From the NCBI RefSeq assembly GCF_000759025.1, contig NZ_JPOS01000038.1:186001-250000 (forward strand): a stretch of 64,000 nucleotides of DNA. The letters are read 5' to 3'. A program made the position numbers and the translations under genes. This stretch comes from Phaeodactylibacter xiamenensis (GTDB taxonomy: Bacteria; Bacteroidota; Bacteroidia; Chitinophagales; Saprospiraceae). This document shows, one piece after another, positions 61,360 to 64,000 of the stretch. How positions within the stretch are numbered: the first letter of the stretch is position 1; each line of letters begins with the position of its first letter. The notes below the pieces were generated by a model, which was not told the origin of the DNA, searched no databases, and saw only the letters and a list, made by a program, of their open reading frames with translations.

Positions 61360-64000
61360 TTACCGCATGAGCATGACATCACCTGTGAATACTTCCGTCG
61401 CACCGTCAGCAAAGGTGATTTCGGCATAGTATACAAAGATGCCAGGGTTAAGCTCCTCGCCTCTGAATCTGCCATCCCAGCCCATCATATTATTATTGGG
61501 CATGATGTCCTCCCGCTCGAAGACCAGGCTGCCCGTGCGGCTAAATATCCGCATGACCGGGATGTTGACAAGCGCTTTGTCTCCGTAGATGAAGAACTCA
61601 TCGTTCCTGCCATCTCCATTCGGACTAAATGCGGTGGGAATGTATACCCGGCGTACCCGCTCTACCTTCACATTGATGATGTCCTGTTCGGTACATACGC
61701 TCAGGGAGTCAAAAACCTGTAGGATATAGGTGGTCGTTCGCTGCGGGCTGACATTAATCGATTGCCCGGTGAACCGCAGCTGACTGCTGTCTGATGCAAT
61801 CCAGGTAAAGACTGGTGCGTCAGCAGAGGTGATGGCACTGAGCAGGATGGTATCACCGAGGTTAATGGTACGGTCCTGCCCGGCGTTGGCTGTTAATACA
61901 GGTGCAGGCGCTACAGTTTGTATTTGTTCTGTTTCGCACCCAAAGGAGTCACGTACAATCAAACTGTAACTACCGGCGAACAGGCTGGAGAAAACCGGGC
62001 TGTTGCCGAATACCACACCATCAAGGGAGTACTCGAAGGGGGATGTGCCGCCAGTTACGGTATCAATCCGTAGTTGGCCGCCGTTTTCACCGCTTACACA
62101 GGTGATATCGGTAGCGGAAGCTTCGAAATCGAGTGCGGCGGGCTGTGGCAATTCAAAAGTTGCGGTGTCGAGGCAGCCGCGCTCATTGGTCAGTGTCAGG
62201 CTGTAGGGGCCTGCAGCCAGACCACGGTTGTTCGATTGAGTATTGCCGTTGGACCAGGCGTAGGTGAAGGTCTCGCCCGGACCAATAGGAACGGCTTCCA
62301 GTGCGCCATCTGAAAACCCGAAACAAGTGACGGGCTCAGAAAGGGCGATGGCGGCTTCCAGGGGAGCATTTGGTTGGGGGAGTAGGGCTTCCGTGGTATC
62401 CTGGCACCCATCGGTATTCGTCACCGTCACGGAATAAAGGCCTGTGGGCCGGTTGTCCAGGGTATCTGTTGTGCTGCCGGTACTCCAGTTGAAGTCTGTG
62501 GGTTGGCCGTTGGTACTGACAGACAACTGCCCGTCGCTACCTCCAAAACAGGACACTTCCTGCTCTACCGCGATGGTGGCGATAAACTCTTCAGGTTGCT
62601 CGATTTCGTACGCTACTGGGAGCTCGCATCCATTGGCATCAGTGAGGAGTAAGGCGTAAACACCGGCACAGAGGTCGGTTAGTGCTGTCGTATCCGCTCC
62701 GTTGGCCCAGCTGAAGGTGTACGGTGGTGTTCCCCCTGATGCTTCTACACTAATGGCACCATCACAAAAACCGAAGCAACTGGTACTGCTTTGGCTCAGG
62801 ATAGTGAGCTCAAGGGCACTGGGTTCTTCCACAATCATGGTGAAAGCGGTATCGAAAAAGTTGTCCGCAATCGTGATTCCATAAGTGCCAGCGGTCAAAT
62901 TGGGGAGGCTGGCGATCTCGTTGTCTTCGTTGAGTACACCGGTGCCGGAGAGGCTGAGGTCGGTCTTTTCCCAGCTGTAATTATAGGGTGGAATGCCTCC
63001 CATGGCCGAAAATTCGATACTGCCGGTGTTTCCGCCATTACAAGCTACCGAATCAGCCTGGGCGATAGGTACGATGCCGGTCAGGAAATCCATCGTAAAG
63101 CAGGTATCGCCCACGCACCCAAAGTCATCAGTAACGGTCACGCAGCATGCTGCACCGCCCACCAGATTGTTATTGGAAGGGTCTGTCGTGCCGTCGCACC
63201 ATTCAATGGTGTATCCGCCGTTACCTCCGGTGGGGGTAGCTAAGGCCTGCCCATTGGCGTTGCCTTCACCAATAGCCGGTTGTATTTGCTCAACATTGAC
63301 TGAAATGGGCTCCAGGACTGTGAGGTTCGTATTGATGATGCTGTCGCAGCCAAGGAACAGGATGATGGTATCCGCATAGGAGCCGGTCTCCGTATAGGAC
63401 GAGCTGCCGACCTCAAAGCTGTCACCGGCACAGATGGTCGTGTCAATCTGCGTTACCGGGGTGATGTCGCCGGCATCATAAATATCGAGGGAGAACATAC
63501 CGGTTGCATTCGAACCATCCCCATCAATCAGTATGTAATAGGTAGCACCGCCCACCAGGCAGCTGAAGTTCAGGGCTTCGTCTTCGTCGCTGGGATCGTA
63601 AGAACTTTCAAGGTGCTGGAAGAACCCACTACAGGTGGAAAAAGCCCGGTAAAGGCTGAGCTGAATACCAATGGAGTCAACCAGCCGGTCAGAATTGGCC
63701 TCAATCCAGACGTTGCCGGATGGCGGTGCTTCAAAGGAGAACCAAACGGAAGTTTGCACGACAAAATTCGGGCTGAAGGGGTCGTTATTGTTGTCGGCGC
63801 AGTAGTTGCCGTAGAGGGTATTCGTACCGATGGTATCTCCGGGCGGGACAGCGCCCAGGTGAAGAGCATCGCACCGCTCGTTAGGTGCATCATCGACATC
63901 TGTACTGATTAGCCGAAGGCCGAAAACACCTTCTTCGTCTCCGGGGTCCGTGAAAGCACCGTCCACTAAAATATAGTATCGGGTATCCGGCTCCGGGCAG
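61360..64000 (-). CDS. SprB-repeat adhesin with gliding-motility C-terminal domain (5' end outside window)
   Basis: The visible 880 residues are the C-terminal part of a large surface adhesin; the frame is open through the window edge, and the track's start (63966) is internal. The first part (YYILVDGAFTDPGDEEG, SYDPSDEDEALNFSCLVGGATYYILIDGDG) looks like PPC-type beta-sandwiches. Six SprB-like repeats follow, with conserved CFGxxDGxxxV and PYxxxWxNG strings (CFGFCDGAISV, CFGGSDGQLSV). The end (VYIPTAFSPNGDGRNDEFFIYG ... GIFVYYAEITFADG) is the gliding-motility-associated C-terminal (type B) domain for T9SS export. It is probably a mobile surface adhesin. Confidence 0.92.
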   Translation of the reverse strand, partial: CPEPDTRYYILVDGAFTDPGDEEGVFGLRLISTDVDDAPNERCDALHLGAVPPGDTIGTNTLYGNYCADNNNDPFSPNFVVQTSVWFSFEAPPSGNVWIEANSDRLVDSIGIQLSLYRAFSTCSGFFQHLESSYDPSDEDEALNFSCLVGGATYYILIDGDGSNATGMFSLDIYDAGDITPVTQIDTTICAGDSFEVGSSSYTETGSYADTIILFLGCDSIINTNLTVLEPISVNVEQIQPAIGEGNANGQALATPTGGNGGYTIEWCDGTTDPSNNNLVGGAACCVTVTDDFGCVGDTCFTMDFLTGIVPIAQADSVACNGGNTGSIEFSAMGGIPPYNYSWEKTDLSLSGTGVLNEDNEIASLPNLTAGTYGITIADNFFDTAFTMIVEEPSALELTILSQSSTSCFGFCDGAISVEASGGTPPYTFSWANGADTTALTDLCAGVYALLLTDANGCELPVAYEIEQPEEFIATIAVEQEVSCFGGSDGQLSVSTNGQPTDFNWSTGSTTDTLDNRPTGLYSVTVTNTDGCQDTTEALLPQPNAPLEAAIALSEPVTCFGFSDGALEAVPIGPGETFTYAWSNGNTQSNNRGLAAGPYSLTLTNERGCLDTATFELPQPAALDFEASATDITCVSGENGGQLRIDTVTGGTSPFEYSLDGVVFGNSPVFSSLFAGSYSLIVRDSFGCETEQIQTVAPAPVLTANAGQDRTINLGDTILLSAITSADAPVFTWIASDSSQLRFTGQSINVSPQRTTTYILQVFDSLSVCTEQDIINVKVERVRRVYIPTAFSPNGDGRNDEFFIYGDKALVNIPVMRIFSRTGSLVFEREDIMPNNNMMGWDGRFRGEELNPGIFVYYAEITFADGATEVFTGDVMLMR

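Overview
The window looks like a piece of a chromosome from the phylum Bacteroidota, most likely class Saprospiria (Lewinella/Phaeodactylibacter-like). Evidence: several secreted proteins end in type IX secretion system (T9SS) sorting domains; one ends in a gliding-motility-associated C-terminal domain after SprB repeats; there are TonB-dependent receptors with carboxypeptidase-like N-domains, DUF4249, DUF4199, DUF4856 and FISUMP proteins; and the gene order ftsX-DUF3098-uppP-truB and the promoter motif TTG-N19/20-TAnnTTTG are typical of the phylum. The genus-level guess is inference. I found no rRNA, tRNA or CRISPR array.

Layout. 0-3 kb: a sodium/solute symporter with a small membrane protein, then a VapBC-type toxin-antitoxin pair behind a perfect inverted repeat. 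3-12 kb: a TPM-domain protein, an unknown secreted protein, a Uma2-like protein with an altered active site, an M16 peptidase and a SNF2 helicase. 12-20 kb: three large T9SS substrates; the first has a run of 14 C in its signal-peptide region (candidate phase-variation switch), and the other two are tandem paralogues sharing a nearly identical 582-nt 3' end. 20-28 kb: a DUF4143 ATPase remnant, two divergent polytopic membrane proteins each with an outer beta-sandwich-like domain, separated by an intergenic repeat cluster, then a dihydroorotase-like protein lacking its metal ligands, two DUF4199 proteins and a GT2 glycosyltransferase. 28-41 kb: three M28 peptidases, a TonB receptor/DUF4249 lipoprotein pair, a Crp/Fnr regulator, a FISUMP lipoprotein, a DUF547 protein and a TapB/DUF3108-like protein. 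41-49 kb: leuS, an Rpn-like PD-(D/E)XK protein with a 21-bp tandem repeat, two small exported proteins, then the ftsX-truB housekeeping block. 49-64 kb: a sortilin/BNR-repeat protein, then a putative iron-uptake operon (DUF4856, imelysin, HTTM, TonB receptor) interrupted by a complete IS4-like element with its target duplication, and finally an unknown exported protein next to a gliding-type SprB-repeat adhesin that runs off the window edge.

How the genes fit together: much of the window is devoted to the cell envelope (surface adhesins exported by T9SS, secreted peptidases, TonB-driven uptake), with a smaller housekeeping core (LeuS, FtsX, UppP, TruB). The points most worth following up are the poly-C switch, the shared and probably recombining 3' modules of the tandem adhesins, the IS-split iron operon with its candidate operator, and the dihydroorotase-like protein that cannot bind metal in the usual way.
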